From Actinophytocola oryzae (lineage in GTDB: Bacteria; Actinomycetota; Actinomycetes; Mycobacteriales; Pseudonocardiaceae): DNA of 64,000 nucleotides. Shown here piece by piece: positions 48,013 to 56,414 of the stretch (positions within the stretch are counted from its first letter, which is position 1; each line of letters begins with the position of its first letter). A program made the position numbers and the translations under genes. The notes beneath the pieces are model-generated. The model was given only the letters and a program-made list of their open reading frames with translations, was not told the origin of the DNA and did no database searches. The stretch is taken from assembly GCF_004364325.1 (NCBI RefSeq), contig NZ_SOCP01000024.1:107930-171929 (forward strand), in the 5' to 3' direction.

Positions 48013-48500
48013 GCTCACCTTCGACTGGGAGGAACGGGCTGACGGGTGGCGCCGCAGCACCGGAATCGGCTTCAACACATTTAATGTCAGTATGACTATA
48101 AGAAGGAGCGGTCTTTGTGTCAATCTGACTTTTATCAGGGGTCTACATGCTGGTGGACGCGACGCACCGCTGTGGCTCCATGCTGATGTTGGGGATCATG
48201 CGTGAGGATGGGCAGAAGCGTGGCTCATTGCGAACAGGCGATCCAGGACATCATCTGTCACCTCTGTCGCCGTTTTCACTCTCCTGGTCGATGGTTATTG
48301 ATACTGGGAGTGATGAACGGACGAGTAAAATCATCTATTGGGGGATGGTGATCAATTGTCAGAAGTGCCGCGCGAGCGCTGCTGTCGGCAGTTGATCCTT
48401 TCTCTGGTGCTGCGCATATTGATTTGATGGCGCCGAACGTCGGGTATGATGGCTCACTCGTTGGCCTGAGGCACTGGAAGATGTTCATGGAGAGTGTTCA
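48013..48500. other. Regulatory intergenic region of the nucleotidase operon
   Basis: This divergent region is AT-richer than its surroundings. It contains the operon promoter (48095-48123), two GTCAnnnTGAC sites and, for the rightward HTH gene, TATGAT (48445-48450) as a good -10. A small frame at 48147-48395 has no recognisable product and is not annotated. Confidence 0.65.
48086..48129 (-). promoter_or_regulatory. Operon promoter with paired GTCAnnnTGAC operators
   Basis: Read on the minus strand, TTGACA (48118-48123), 17 bp and TATAGT (48095-48100) form a near-consensus sigma-70 promoter. GTCAnnnTGAC occurs at 48086-48096, just beyond and touching the -10, and at 48119-48129, overlapping the -35. 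Their centres are 33 bp apart, three helical turns. This is the layout of a tightly repressed promoter. Confidence 0.7.
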
Positions 48501-49478
48501 TTGGCGCAGCAACGAGATGAAATCGACAGTCTTGTCGGAGAACTTCACAACCTTCGGCAGCGGGAAGGCCTGCGAAGCAAGGATCTTGACGCACGAGCAG
48601 TACCCGAACTGCGAAAACGCTGCGACGCCGACGATCTGGTGGGAGACGAGTTCCGGGAGCGGCTTGGTCAGTTTATTTCCGAGGTGATCGTCGAGCTCCC
48701 CGCTTCGGAGCGCGATGTGGTCAAATACATACTGAACATGGGGTCCGTCGACAAGCCGCCGCTGCCGACGAAGCGAATGAATGATCTTGCCGACGACCTC
48801 AAGGTCGATCCGCGCACGGTGCGTCGGAAGACCGAAGCCCTGTTCGGGAAGATGGCGGACATCATCCTCGCCGGAACCTGGGCTCGGGACGGCGACGGAC
48901 ATCACGGCAGCGGCTGGTACGTCGAGCTGCTGGATGTCGTGTTACGCCTGGACGTCGAGCCGATGCAGTCCATAGAGCGGCGGACCATCGTGGCTACGAG
49001 GGACGGGTTGGAGGAGGTCGTGAACTCGGTCGACCTGGTGCCCCGTAAGGCAGATCCGTTGTCCGGTCAGGGTGTTCCCCGAACGGAAGTGACCTTCGGT
49101 GCGGTGGCCGGTCCTGACGACACCATCTCGGGTGTGAATCTCCAGTCCCGGATCATGCTGCCGCGTCGGCTCGCGATGGGTGAGCGGCACACCTATGGTG
49201 TCGTGATCACCAGCACGCCCACCGCGCCGCACTACGTGTGTATCCCGTTGCGTCGGTTCAACCGCTTCAGGCTGACGGTCCGGTTCGACCAGCGACACCT
49301 GCCGTCCACCATCTGGGCGCTCGACGGCGTGACCAGTCGGCAGATCGACCTGCGGCAGCCGTCCGACGTCCTGCTCGCGCCCGACCGCGCGGGGGAAGTG
49401 GCGCGCTCGTTCGACGGCCTCCGTCGTGGAGTCGCATACGGCATCCAGTGGCTGTCCATGACCAGCGAAGCAGGCTGA
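48501..49478 (+). CDS. Helix-turn-helix protein divergent from the nucleotidase operon
   Basis: A 325-residue protein starting at TTG 48501 with GGAGAGTG four bases upstream. The N-terminus is coiled and charged. Residues about 67-120 hold an HTH (PASERDVVKYILNMGSVDKP, then MNDLADDLKVDPRTVRRKTE). The rest is beta-rich (TYGVVITSTPTAPHYVCIPL, FRLTVRFDQRHLPSTIWALD) and resembles no domain I know. It is the natural candidate for the regulator or signal-reading component of the divergent operon, possibly binding the GTCAnnnTGAC sites. Confidence 0.7.
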   Translation: MAQQRDEIDSLVGELHNLRQREGLRSKDLDARAVPELRKRCDADDLVGDEFRERLGQFISEVIVELPASERDVVKYILNMGSVDKPPLPTKRMNDLADDLKVDPRTVRRKTEALFGKMADIILAGTWARDGDGHHGSGWYVELLDVVLRLDVEPMQSIERRTIVATRDGLEEVVNSVDLVPRKADPLSGQGVPRTEVTFGAVAGPDDTISGVNLQSRIMLPRRLAMGERHTYGVVITSTPTAPHYVCIPLRRFNRFRLTVRFDQRHLPSTIWALDGVTSRQIDLRQPSDVLLAPDRAGEVARSFDGLRRGVAYGIQWLSMTSEAG

Positions 49479-49521
49479 CACACAGTTTGTGTCTTCCGGA
49501 CGCTAAGCCTAGAGTTGACGG

Positions 49522-50238
49522 GTGCCCACCAGGAGTCGTGCCCGGGAGACTGTCCAGATCACCGCTGATCTGGCTGTTCTCACCATCCGCCAGGGTGAGC
49601 TGCGCGTCCTGGTCGTCAACCGTGGCAAGGAGCCGTTCAAGGGGATGTACGCGCTTCCGGGCGGGTTCATGCGTCCCGGTGAGACGCTCGACGACACGGC
49701 GCTTCGCGAGCTCCAGGAGGAGACAGCGATCGAGGGCGGGACGCTCGGCCTGGAGCAGGTGCATGTCTACTCGACGCCCGAACGGGATCCCCGTGGACGG
49801 ATAGTCACCTGCTCGTACCTCGCGATCGCTCCCAACCTGCCGGAGCCGACAGCGGACAGCGACGCCGCGGCGGCGAGCTACGTCAACGTCGCCGGCCTGC
49901 TCGACGGCAGCGTGCCACTGGCGTTCGACCACCGCGAGATCCTCGAGCGGGCGGTCGAACTGGCCAGGGCGAAGTTGCAGTACACGACGATCGCGACGTC
50001 CTTCTGCGCGCCGGAGTTCACCATCAGCGAGCTGCGTGAGGTGTACGAGACGGTCTGGGGCGTGGAGCTCGACCGGGCCAACTTCCACCGCAAGGTCAGG
50101 GAGTCGCCCGGGTTCGTGGAGCCGACGGGTAACAAGCGTTTCACGTCAGGCAGGCCGGCGGCGTTGTATCGGCAGGGTCGGTCACGTTCTCTGGACAGAC
50201 CCCTGTTGATCCCGTCTCACGACGAGATGGAGATCTGA
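49522..50238 (+). CDS. NrtR-like Nudix-winged-helix regulator
   Basis: A 238-residue protein. The N-terminal Nudix domain (residues 10-140) has GGFMRPGE and ALRELQEETAI, with the final box Gly replaced by Ala, a hint of lost hydrolase activity. The C-terminal winged helix lies at about 150-225 (APEFTISELREVYETVWGVE, ANFHRKVRESPGF, SGRPAALYR). This is the NrtR architecture: repressors that sense ADP-ribose or related products of NAD turnover. It starts at GTG 49522 and lies downstream of the HTH gene, facing away from the operon that encodes a second Nudix protein. Confidence 0.85.
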   Translation: MPTRSRARETVQITADLAVLTIRQGELRVLVVNRGKEPFKGMYALPGGFMRPGETLDDTALRELQEETAIEGGTLGLEQVHVYSTPERDPRGRIVTCSYLAIAPNLPEPTADSDAAAASYVNVAGLLDGSVPLAFDHREILERAVELARAKLQYTTIATSFCAPEFTISELREVYETVWGVELDRANFHRKVRESPGFVEPTGNKRFTSGRPAALYRQGRSRSLDRPLLIPSHDEMEI

Positions 50239-50240
50239 CG

Positions 50241-50272
50241 GTCAGGTCGGACGAGCGCTCGCCCGACCTGAC
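50241..50272 (+). terminator. Terminator after the NrtR-like gene
   Basis: A 32-bp near-perfect palindrome (one mismatch), GTCAGGTCGGACGAGC followed by GCTCGCCCGACCTGAC, begins three bases after the stop codon. Confidence 0.8.
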
Positions 50273-50692
50273 GTTCACCGCGTCTGGCCACCTCGTTCGT
50301 CGCGCTCGTGAACGATGGCCACTAGGATCGGTGTGCTCGCGGTAGCGGGCAGAGACGGTGGGAGCATGTGGTCGGCCAACCTGAAATGCTCCTTCCGTCT
50401 GCTCGTCAACCGCCCAGGAGCACGATGAGCGCTGCGATCACGCTGTGCGTCTCCACGTGCGACCCCTCCTTCCAAGTTCCTGACTGGGCAGGCTCTGGCT
50501 GTCGGTGCACATCCGCTCTAGTTATTGTCGAGCGGACACTAACCGCTGTGAGGCCAGGTTAGGCGGTCGCGTGTATAGAGTCAAGATGACAATAAGCGTC
50601 GAGTCCTGTCCGTCGATGCCGACGTGTCCGCGCAGCAGAGTCACCCCGGCTGCTCGGGGCGGTTGATCGACGGCGCGTTCGCGCACGCCAAA
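50273..50692. other. Gene-free stretch
   Basis: About 420 bp without a credible gene. Small frames on both strands lack signals. It separates the conflict-system candidate from ordinary chromosomal genes. Confidence 0.5.
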
Positions 50693-50726
50693 AAGGCGGT
50701 GCAAGGTGTGAACCTTGCACCGCCTT
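50693..50726 (-). terminator. Rho-independent terminator of the sigma-factor operon
   Basis: A perfect 15-bp stem, AAGGCGGTGCAAGGT (50693-50707) and its complement (50712-50726), is followed on the minus strand by a short T-run (CCTTTTTGG). It lies 14 bp after the stop at 50740. Confidence 0.9.
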
Positions 50727-50739
50727 CTTGGGGATCTGT

Positions 50740-51645
50740 TTACTCCTTGACGAAGTCCGGCGGCGGGCTCAGTTCCAGCTTCGCCAGGTTTTCGTCGTTT
50801 CGGGGTAGCCAGTCGTAGTCGCTGGTCATCACGGGTTTGGCGGGGCCGTCGATCACGGTCGAGGTCTCGCGTACCGGTAGGTAGGACGTGCTGTCCACCC
50901 ACAGGTCGATCTGGTAACCGCGCTGTGTGGCGAACAGGCGCAGGTGGTGGGTCTCCCTGTCACCGACCGTTTCGGTGCCGATCAGCTCCATCCTGCCCTC
51001 GTCGATGGCCTGTTTGAGGGCGTTCGCGTCGAGGATGTCGGGGACCTCGAGGGGCGGTGGCTGTGAGGTGTCGTGGTCGGTGTGCCACGTCTTCCGTTCG
51101 AAGTCGACGGAGACGTAGTGCATGTCGCCCGGTGTGCCTGTGCCGGCGATGGAGTGGGTCAGGTGCAGCGGGCCGGTTTCTGGCTGGGTGCCCCCGGCTC
51201 TGTTCTTCGAAGGTGATCCCTGGGGCGGTTGGACGAGGGTGCTGTACGAATCCGCGCGATAGCGGTGGGTCGAACGGTCCGTCCAGTACTCGAGGTAGCC
51301 GGATTCCAGCACGTTCTTCTCGTGGATGACGTACTCGTTCACCGAGCCCAGCGCCTTCAGCGTCATGTCCTGTACGTGCGCGAGGTTCTCCACGTGTAGC
51401 GGGTTCGGCGGCGCGGCCTGTGTGTCCGAGTCGCGTGCGGGGGTGGACCCCGCGGTAGCCGCCACCACCGCTACGGCTGCCGCGGCGGCGACCAGCGGTG
51501 CGCCGATCGAGGCCCGGATCGTCCAGGTTCGCCGGGACTGACGCCTGCGTACGGCGCCGGCCAGCTCACGGTCGGCGTGGATGTCGGATACCTCGTGGCG
51601 CAGGCGATCACCCACCAGGCGCCCGAACTCCTCATCGGCGGACAT
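50740..51645 (-). CDS. Membrane protein paired with an ECF sigma factor (CU044_5270-type)
   Basis: A 301-residue protein from ATG 51645. A cytoplasmic N-terminus (DEEFGRLVGDRLRHEVSDIH) precedes one membrane helix (about 48-68) and an extracytoplasmic domain of 230 residues (HVQDMTLKALGSVNEYVIHE, QIDLWVDSTSYLPVRETSTV), the layout of CU044_5270-family proteins encoded after SigE-type sigma factors. It probably acts as anti-sigma factor or envelope sensor. No zinc anti-sigma HxxxCxxC motif is visible. It overlaps the sigma gene by 14 bp. Confidence 0.82.
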   Translation of the reverse strand: MSADEEFGRLVGDRLRHEVSDIHADRELAGAVRRRQSRRTWTIRASIGAPLVAAAAAVAVVAATAGSTPARDSDTQAAPPNPLHVENLAHVQDMTLKALGSVNEYVIHEKNVLESGYLEYWTDRSTHRYRADSYSTLVQPPQGSPSKNRAGGTQPETGPLHLTHSIAGTGTPGDMHYVSVDFERKTWHTDHDTSQPPPLEVPDILDANALKQAIDEGRMELIGTETVGDRETHHLRLFATQRGYQIDLWVDSTSYLPVRETSTVIDGPAKPVMTSDYDWLPRNDENLAKLELSPPPDFVKE

Positions 51646-52162
51646 CGGTTGTCTCCTTCTCGTTCTGTGGGCCGTGGAAGTCGGCCAGTAGTTCACGCAG
51701 CCTGGTGAGTGCGCGGGAGGTCTGTGACTTGACCGTTCCCTCGGAGCAGCGGAGCAGATCGGCGGTCTGCTCCACCGACAGGTCCTCGACGAAGCGCAGT
51801 ACGACCACCTGCCGTTGCCGGGGCGGCAACTCCGCCAGTGCCTCCAGCACCACGCGACGGTCGGTGACCCGGTCGTAGCCTGCGTCGACGGCCGGGAGAC
51901 CGGTGACGTCCGGCGGCAGCTCCGCCTCCGGTGGCCGTCGGCTCCGTGCTCTCAGGCGGTCCTTGGACAGGTTGACCAGCACCCGCCGCGCGTAGGCCTC
52001 CGGCGCCACACGCGCCTTGGCCCAACGTTGCAGGGTGCGCAACAAACTCGTCTGCAACAGGTCCTCCGCATGCCCACGGTCCCCCGTGAGCAGGAACGCG
52101 GTGCGCAGCAGTGCGGTGGACCTGTCCTCGACGAACTCGTCGAAGCTCGCGAACATCCGCAT
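51632..52162 (-). CDS. SigE-family ECF RNA polymerase sigma factor
   Basis: A 176-residue ECF sigma factor. Region 2 is FDEFVEDRSTALLRTAFLLT and GHAEDLLQTSLLRTLQRW; region 4 is LAELPPRQRQVVVLRFVEDL, SVEQTADLLRCSEGTVKSQT, ALTRLRELL. Start ATG 52162, with a second ATG two codons later. The long frame upstream is antisense noise. It is co-translated with the membrane partner gene. Confidence 0.92.
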   Translation of the reverse strand: MRMFASFDEFVEDRSTALLRTAFLLTGDRGHAEDLLQTSLLRTLQRWAKARVAPEAYARRVLVNLSKDRLRARSRRPPEAELPPDVTGLPAVDAGYDRVTDRRVVLEALAELPPRQRQVVVLRFVEDLSVEQTADLLRCSEGTVKSQTSRALTRLRELLADFHGPQNEKETTDVRR

Positions 52163-52203
52163 ACCCGTTAGAACTCCGGGCCGCGCCGGACGGTTGTCAC
52201 TCC

Positions 52204-52827
52204 CTACGTCGTCGTTCGGCGCCAGCGGGAGGTGACCAGGCGTTCCACCGGGCCGGTGAGGAACATCAGGAGGAACGCCCAGTAGTTGACCGTGTGGGCG
52301 AAGGTCGCGCCCACGACCGTCGCCAGTAGTTGGGCAGCGAAGACCGTCGTCGTGCCCAGGACCTCTTCGCGAGTCGCTCGGGGGCGGTCGTCGCTCATCT
52401 CCGGGTGGCGGTAGACCAGCAGCGCCAGCATGGTCAGCGAGCCACTCGTCAGGACCAGGGTGCCGCCGTACATGGCCACACTCGCCGGTGACGGGGAGTA
52501 CGCGGTGATGATCGCGGTCGGGATCGGCATCAGCACGATGCCGAACGTCCACAGGCCGCTCCACGCCACCAGCGACGGCCGCAGCGTCGCCACGTGCTGG
52601 AAGACGCGGTGATGGGACCACCAGAAGCGGAAGATCACGGCGAAGCTCAGCACGAACGCGCCGACCTGCGGGAGGTGCTCGTGCACCAACTCGCCGAGCC
52701 GGTGCTCGCTCGAGTCCTCGGTCACCGTCTCCACCAGTGGCAGGACGAGCAGAGTCAGGGCGATCGCCGCCACCGCGTCGGTGAAGAGGACCAGACGTTC
52801 CGGTGTGGACCTTGCCGGTTCGCTCAT
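52204..52827 (-). CDS. TMEM175-family (DUF1211) membrane channel-like protein
   Basis: A 207-residue protein with six hydrophobic segments. The first carries RLVLFTDAVAAIALTLLVLP, the hallmark RxxxFSDxVxAIA motif of TMEM175 potassium channels, here with FTD for FSD. RFWWSHHRVFQHV follows TM3 as in the family. Bacterial members conduct potassium as tetramers. Start ATG 52827; the upstream frame is rejected. Monocistronic. Confidence 0.88.
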   Translation of the reverse strand: MSEPARSTPERLVLFTDAVAAIALTLLVLPLVETVTEDSSEHRLGELVHEHLPQVGAFVLSFAVIFRFWWSHHRVFQHVATLRPSLVAWSGLWTFGIVLMPIPTAIITAYSPSPASVAMYGGTLVLTSGSLTMLALLVYRHPEMSDDRPRATREEVLGTTTVFAAQLLATVVGATFAHTVNYWAFLLMFLTGPVERLVTSRWRRTTT

Positions 52828-52922
52828 CGTGACAGTATGCGTGACACGTTGTGGACAGTGCGAAACCCCGACATGGCAGGAGAGTCCTTGCCGCATCGGG
52901 GTCGTCGGACCTGGACCGACAC

Positions 52923-52958
52923 GAAACCCCGGCCAGGACAAAGCCCGACCGGGGTTTC
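52923..52958 (-). terminator. Terminator after the 5'-nucleotidase
   Basis: GAAACCCCGG (52923-52932) pairs exactly with CCGGGGTTTC (52949-52958), 14 bp after the minus-strand stop at 52972. Confidence 0.8.
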
Positions 52959-52971
52959 TGCGGCGAAACTG

Positions 52972-54663
52972 TCAGGGAACCAGCGTCACCCGGTCCGCAG
53001 GCGGCGGGGACACGTTCGGGTGTGCCGTCAGGTACGCGGTGAACGCGTCCAGATCGACGGGACCCCCTGCCAGGTCCGTGCCCTTCGTGAACTCCGCGAA
53101 GCCGTCACCGCCCGCGGCCAGGAAGTTGTTCACCGAGACCCGGTACGTCGCCGTGTCGGTGACCGGCGTGCCTGCGACCGTCAGGTTCGAGACCTTCGAG
53201 CCGATCGGTGCCGACTGCGACCACGTGTAGTGCAGGCTCGACGAGATCTGCAGCATCTTGACCTGCACCGACCCGTCCGGCTGCGGCTGCCACTGCTGCT
53301 CGAGCACCCTCTTCAAACTCGCGCCGGTCAACGTCACCGTCTGCATGATGTTGCTGAACGGCTGCACCGCGAACGCCTCGCCGTAGGTCACCACGCCGTC
53401 GCCCTCGCCGGCAGGCGAACCCGCGTACGTCAGGTCGGTACGGATGCCGCCCGGGTTCGTGATCGCGATCTGGGCGTTGTTCGACGCGGTCGACTCCAGC
53501 TGTGCGTCCGCGATGACATCACCCAGCGGCGACTCGCCCGACGGGGGTGCCGCACGGACCAGGTCCGCGGTGATGCTGCCTACCTGCTCGTTCGCGATCG
53601 GGGCGGCCTTCGTGCGGGCCTCGTCGGCCAGGGCCTGCGCGGTGGGGTCCGGGGTGACGTCGCGGGTCACGATCTCGTTGTGCGCCTTCGTCGCGGAGCG
53701 CACCACGTCACGGGTGCGCTTGTCGACCTTGACGTCCACGACCGACAGCAGGCGGCCGAACGACGCGCCCTGGATGACCGTGCGCGGGTTGCCCGCCGGG
53801 TCGTTGATCACGCAGTTGTACTGCTGGTGGCTGTGTCCGGTGAAGATCACGTCCACCGACGGCGACGCCGCCTTCGCGATGGTCGTGGCCGGGCCGGGGA
53901 CCGTGCGGCAGTCGTCGGGGCCGCCGCCCTCGGTGTTGTCGCCCTGGTGCAGCAGCACGACCTGCGTCCTGATGCCCAGCAGGTCCAGCAGCTTCGACGT
54001 CTGGTTGATCGCCCTGACCTCGTCGCCGAACCTCAGGCCCTTGATGGCCTCCGGCGTCACCACGAGCGGCAGGTCCTTCAACGTCACGCCGATGACACCG
54101 ACCGGCACCCCGCCGGACAGCGTGACCGTGAACGGCAGCGCGGCAGGCAGGCCGTTGTCGAACGTGACGTTCGCGCCCAGGATCGGGAACCTGGCGCCCC
54201 GGTAGCTGTCGCGGAACACGCAGCCATCGGTCGGGTGGCAGCCGCCCAGCTGCATGCGTTGCAGCTCCCGGTAGCCCTCGTCCAGCTCGTGGTTGCCGAT
54301 GACCGACGCGGACACGCCGAGGTCGTTCAGCAGGTCCATGGTCGGCTCGTCGTGGAACAGCGCCGAGTCGAGCGGCGACGCGCCGACGTTGTCGCCCGCG
54401 GACAGGACGACCGAGTTGCGGACCTGCCCACGCAGCTGCTTCACGTGCGTGGCCAGGTAGGCGGCACCTCCCGCGTCGACGGCCGTGCCGTCGGGCAGCG
54501 TGACCCGGCCGGACGAGCCGGCGGGCGGCTGCAGGTTGCCGTGGAAGTCGTTGAACGCGATGAGTCGAACGTCGGTGGTGTTGCTCGGCGCGGCGGCGGC
54601 CGGGCCGGCCGCGAGCCCCGCTGTGATCACCGCGGCCACCGCGGCGATGGTCAGTACCCTCAT
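52972..54663 (-). CDS. Secreted bifunctional 5'-nucleotidase / 2',3'-cyclic phosphodiesterase (UshA family)
   Basis: A 563-residue exported enzyme. The signal peptide (VLTIAAVAAVITAGLAAGPA, cleavage after AAA) spans residues 1-29. The metallophosphatase domain has LIAFNDFHGNLQPP (metal D/H), SAGDNVGASPL, GNHELDEG and FTGHSHQQYNC. The C-terminal 5'-nucleotidase domain has AQIAITNPGGIRTDLTYAG and YGEAFAVQPFSNIM. It hydrolyses external nucleotides for phosphate and nucleoside scavenging. ATG 54663 with CGGAGGATC upstream fixes the start. Normal length. Confidence 0.93.
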   Translation of the reverse strand: MRVLTIAAVAAVITAGLAAGPAAAAPSNTTDVRLIAFNDFHGNLQPPAGSSGRVTLPDGTAVDAGGAAYLATHVKQLRGQVRNSVVLSAGDNVGASPLDSALFHDEPTMDLLNDLGVSASVIGNHELDEGYRELQRMQLGGCHPTDGCVFRDSYRGARFPILGANVTFDNGLPAALPFTVTLSGGVPVGVIGVTLKDLPLVVTPEAIKGLRFGDEVRAINQTSKLLDLLGIRTQVVLLHQGDNTEGGGPDDCRTVPGPATTIAKAASPSVDVIFTGHSHQQYNCVINDPAGNPRTVIQGASFGRLLSVVDVKVDKRTRDVVRSATKAHNEIVTRDVTPDPTAQALADEARTKAAPIANEQVGSITADLVRAAPPSGESPLGDVIADAQLESTASNNAQIAITNPGGIRTDLTYAGSPAGEGDGVVTYGEAFAVQPFSNIMQTVTLTGASLKRVLEQQWQPQPDGSVQVKMLQISSSLHYTWSQSAPIGSKVSNLTVAGTPVTDTATYRVSVNNFLAAGGDGFAEFTKGTDLAGGPVDLDAFTAYLTAHPNVSPPPADRVTLVP

Positions 54664-54773
54664 GATCCTCCGTCCAGGACGCCCCGTGCTCCCGTGGGGA
54701 CGCGGCGTGGAGTGTGCACTTTCCACGACGGCGCGCGCCAGCCCCGAAAGGTGCACGATCTAGGCTTAGTAGG

Positions 54774-55247
54774 GTGACCGCGATTACAGACGACCCGCGC
54801 TGGCTGGACGACGGCGAGATGCGGGCGTGGCGCGCGTACGTGATCGCCAGCGAGCTGTTGCGCAAACAGCTCAACCGCGAGCTCCAGGAGGGGCACGGAC
54901 TGGCCCTCGCGGACTACGAGGTACTGGTCCGGCTGTCCGAATGCGACGGCGGGCGGATGCGGATGGCCCAGCTGGCAGGCGAGGTGGCCTCGTCGAAGAG
55001 CCGCCTCTCCCACCAGATCGCCCGCATGGAGACCGCGGGCCTGGTCCGGCGCGTCGAGTGCGGCGACGACGCCCGCGGGGTGTTCGCCGAGGTCACGGAC
55101 GCGGGCCGGGCGCGGCTCGACGAGACGGCACCGACGCACGTGGCCGGTGTCCGCGCCCACCTGATCGACCTGTTGGGCGCGAGTGACCAGCAGGCCCTCG
55201 CGGACATCTTCGAACGCGTGCTGTCACACCTGGGGCACCCGGCCTGA
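54774..55247 (+). CDS. MarR-family transcriptional regulator
   Basis: A 157-residue winged-helix regulator: LALADYEVLVRLSECDGGRM, RMAQLAGEVASSKSRLSHQI (recognition helix), ARMETAGLVRRVECGDDARG and the wing GVFAEVTDAGRARL. The start is GTG 54774, only seven bases after TAGGCT, a good -10, so the mRNA is probably leaderless. It is divergent from the 5'-nucleotidase and converges on a methyltransferase gene. Confidence 0.92.
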   Translation: MTAITDDPRWLDDGEMRAWRAYVIASELLRKQLNRELQEGHGLALADYEVLVRLSECDGGRMRMAQLAGEVASSKSRLSHQIARMETAGLVRRVECGDDARGVFAEVTDAGRARLDETAPTHVAGVRAHLIDLLGASDQQALADIFERVLSHLGHPA

Positions 55248-55249
55248 CC

Positions 55250-55975
55250 TCACGGCTTCCGGTAGACCGAGACGTGTAGCTCGGACCTGGCCGTGAAGGG
55301 CGCGCGTTTCCAGTCGCCCCAACGGTTCTCCAGTTCCAGGCCGGCGATCCGCGCCATCAGGTCCATCTCGAAGTGAGAGACCTCGCGGCCGAAGATCGGG
55401 AAGAACTTCGGGCCGTCCGCGTCCAGGCTCAGCCACATACCCTTGTGACGGCCCGTCACGGGGTCGCTCTGGCCGCCCACCAACATCACCCGATCCGGTT
55501 CGATGTCGGCTACGGCCAGTCGGCCACGGTCGGGTGACGGCGGTCGGATCACGACCGTCTCCAGGGCGAACCGGCCGCCGGGGCGCAGGTGGGCAGCCGC
55601 GTTCTCGAACAGGCGGACCTGGGCGTCCTGGCTGTCCAGCACGAAGATCGAGTTGAACACGACGTACGCCAGCGAGAACTCGCGGTCGAGCCGCACGGTC
55701 GTCATGTCGCCCTCGACCGCCGTGACGCCCGACGCCTTCTCCCGCAGTTTCGCGAGCATCTCCGGGCTGATGTCGACGCCGACGACCTCCGTCCCGAGCT
55801 CCGCGAGCGGCACGGCGACCCGTCCCGTGCCGACACCGAGCTCGAGGACCGGGCCGCCGTCCGCCAGCTCGTGGAGTGCGGCCGCCGCGCCCTCGGTGTC
55901 CATCATTCCCGTGTGGAACTCGTCGTAGTTGTCCGCCCAGCGCGCCCCGTACAGGCGCGGATCGAAGTTCTCCAT
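55250..55975 (-). CDS. Class I SAM-dependent methyltransferase
   Basis: A 241-residue Rossmann-fold methyltransferase. Motif I is GPVLELGVGTGRVAVPLAEL, motif II VVGVDISPEML, then VEGDMTTVRLDREFSLAYVV and the post-motif FENAAAHLRPGGRFALETVV. Start ATG 55975 (MENFDPRLYGARWADNYDEF). Substrate unknown. Its stop is two bases from the MarR stop. Confidence 0.9.
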   Translation of the reverse strand: MENFDPRLYGARWADNYDEFHTGMMDTEGAAAALHELADGGPVLELGVGTGRVAVPLAELGTEVVGVDISPEMLAKLREKASGVTAVEGDMTTVRLDREFSLAYVVFNSIFVLDSQDAQVRLFENAAAHLRPGGRFALETVVIRPPSPDRGRLAVADIEPDRVMLVGGQSDPVTGRHKGMWLSLDADGPKFFPIFGREVSHFEMDLMARIAGLELENRWGDWKRAPFTARSELHVSVYRKP

Positions 55976-56414
55976 GCGACCAACGTGGCGCAGGGAACCT
56001 GGCCGTGCCAACTGTTTCGGCTCAGGACGTAATGCGTCGCGGCCCGGAAAACGTCACGTCCGACACGCTCCTGGCCGAGCATGCCGTTCGTCTCGGTGAC
56101 CAGGCGATAGCCACGGGGGCTACGCATGAGGGCGCCTTGCCGTGGACCGGGGAAACCGCCCGTGCGCAGGACGTTCTCGGCACGCCGGTGCCGGTGGTCG
56201 TCGTGGACGGGCGGGTGCGCCGGGAAGGCTCGGATACAGCTGTTTTCATAACGGTTCGACCTGTCGGTTTCCCGTCGTGGGCTGATACTCTCGCTCAGCT
56301 TCATGTGTCTGGATCCCGTGGGGCGGACGTGGGGGGACAGGATTCGTGCACCAGGGCTGCTCGGCCTGCGCAGTGTTCGGCGGCAGGCTCGCCGCGAGGC
56401 GGGTGTGAGATTCG
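55976..56414. other. Gene-free stretch
   Basis: About 440 bp between divergent genes without a credible product in any frame. GCTGATACTCTCGCT (about 56280-56295) may hold a -10 for the sigma-factor gene. Confidence 0.45.

Noticed and set aside
48147..48395. 82-codon ORF in the divergent regulatory region
   Set aside because: It has no ribosome binding site and no protein character, and it overlaps the promoter region. It is more likely non-coding.
52594..54777. 727-codon plus-strand open frame
   Set aside because: It is antisense to the TMEM175-like and 5'-nucleotidase genes and has no recognisable protein character.
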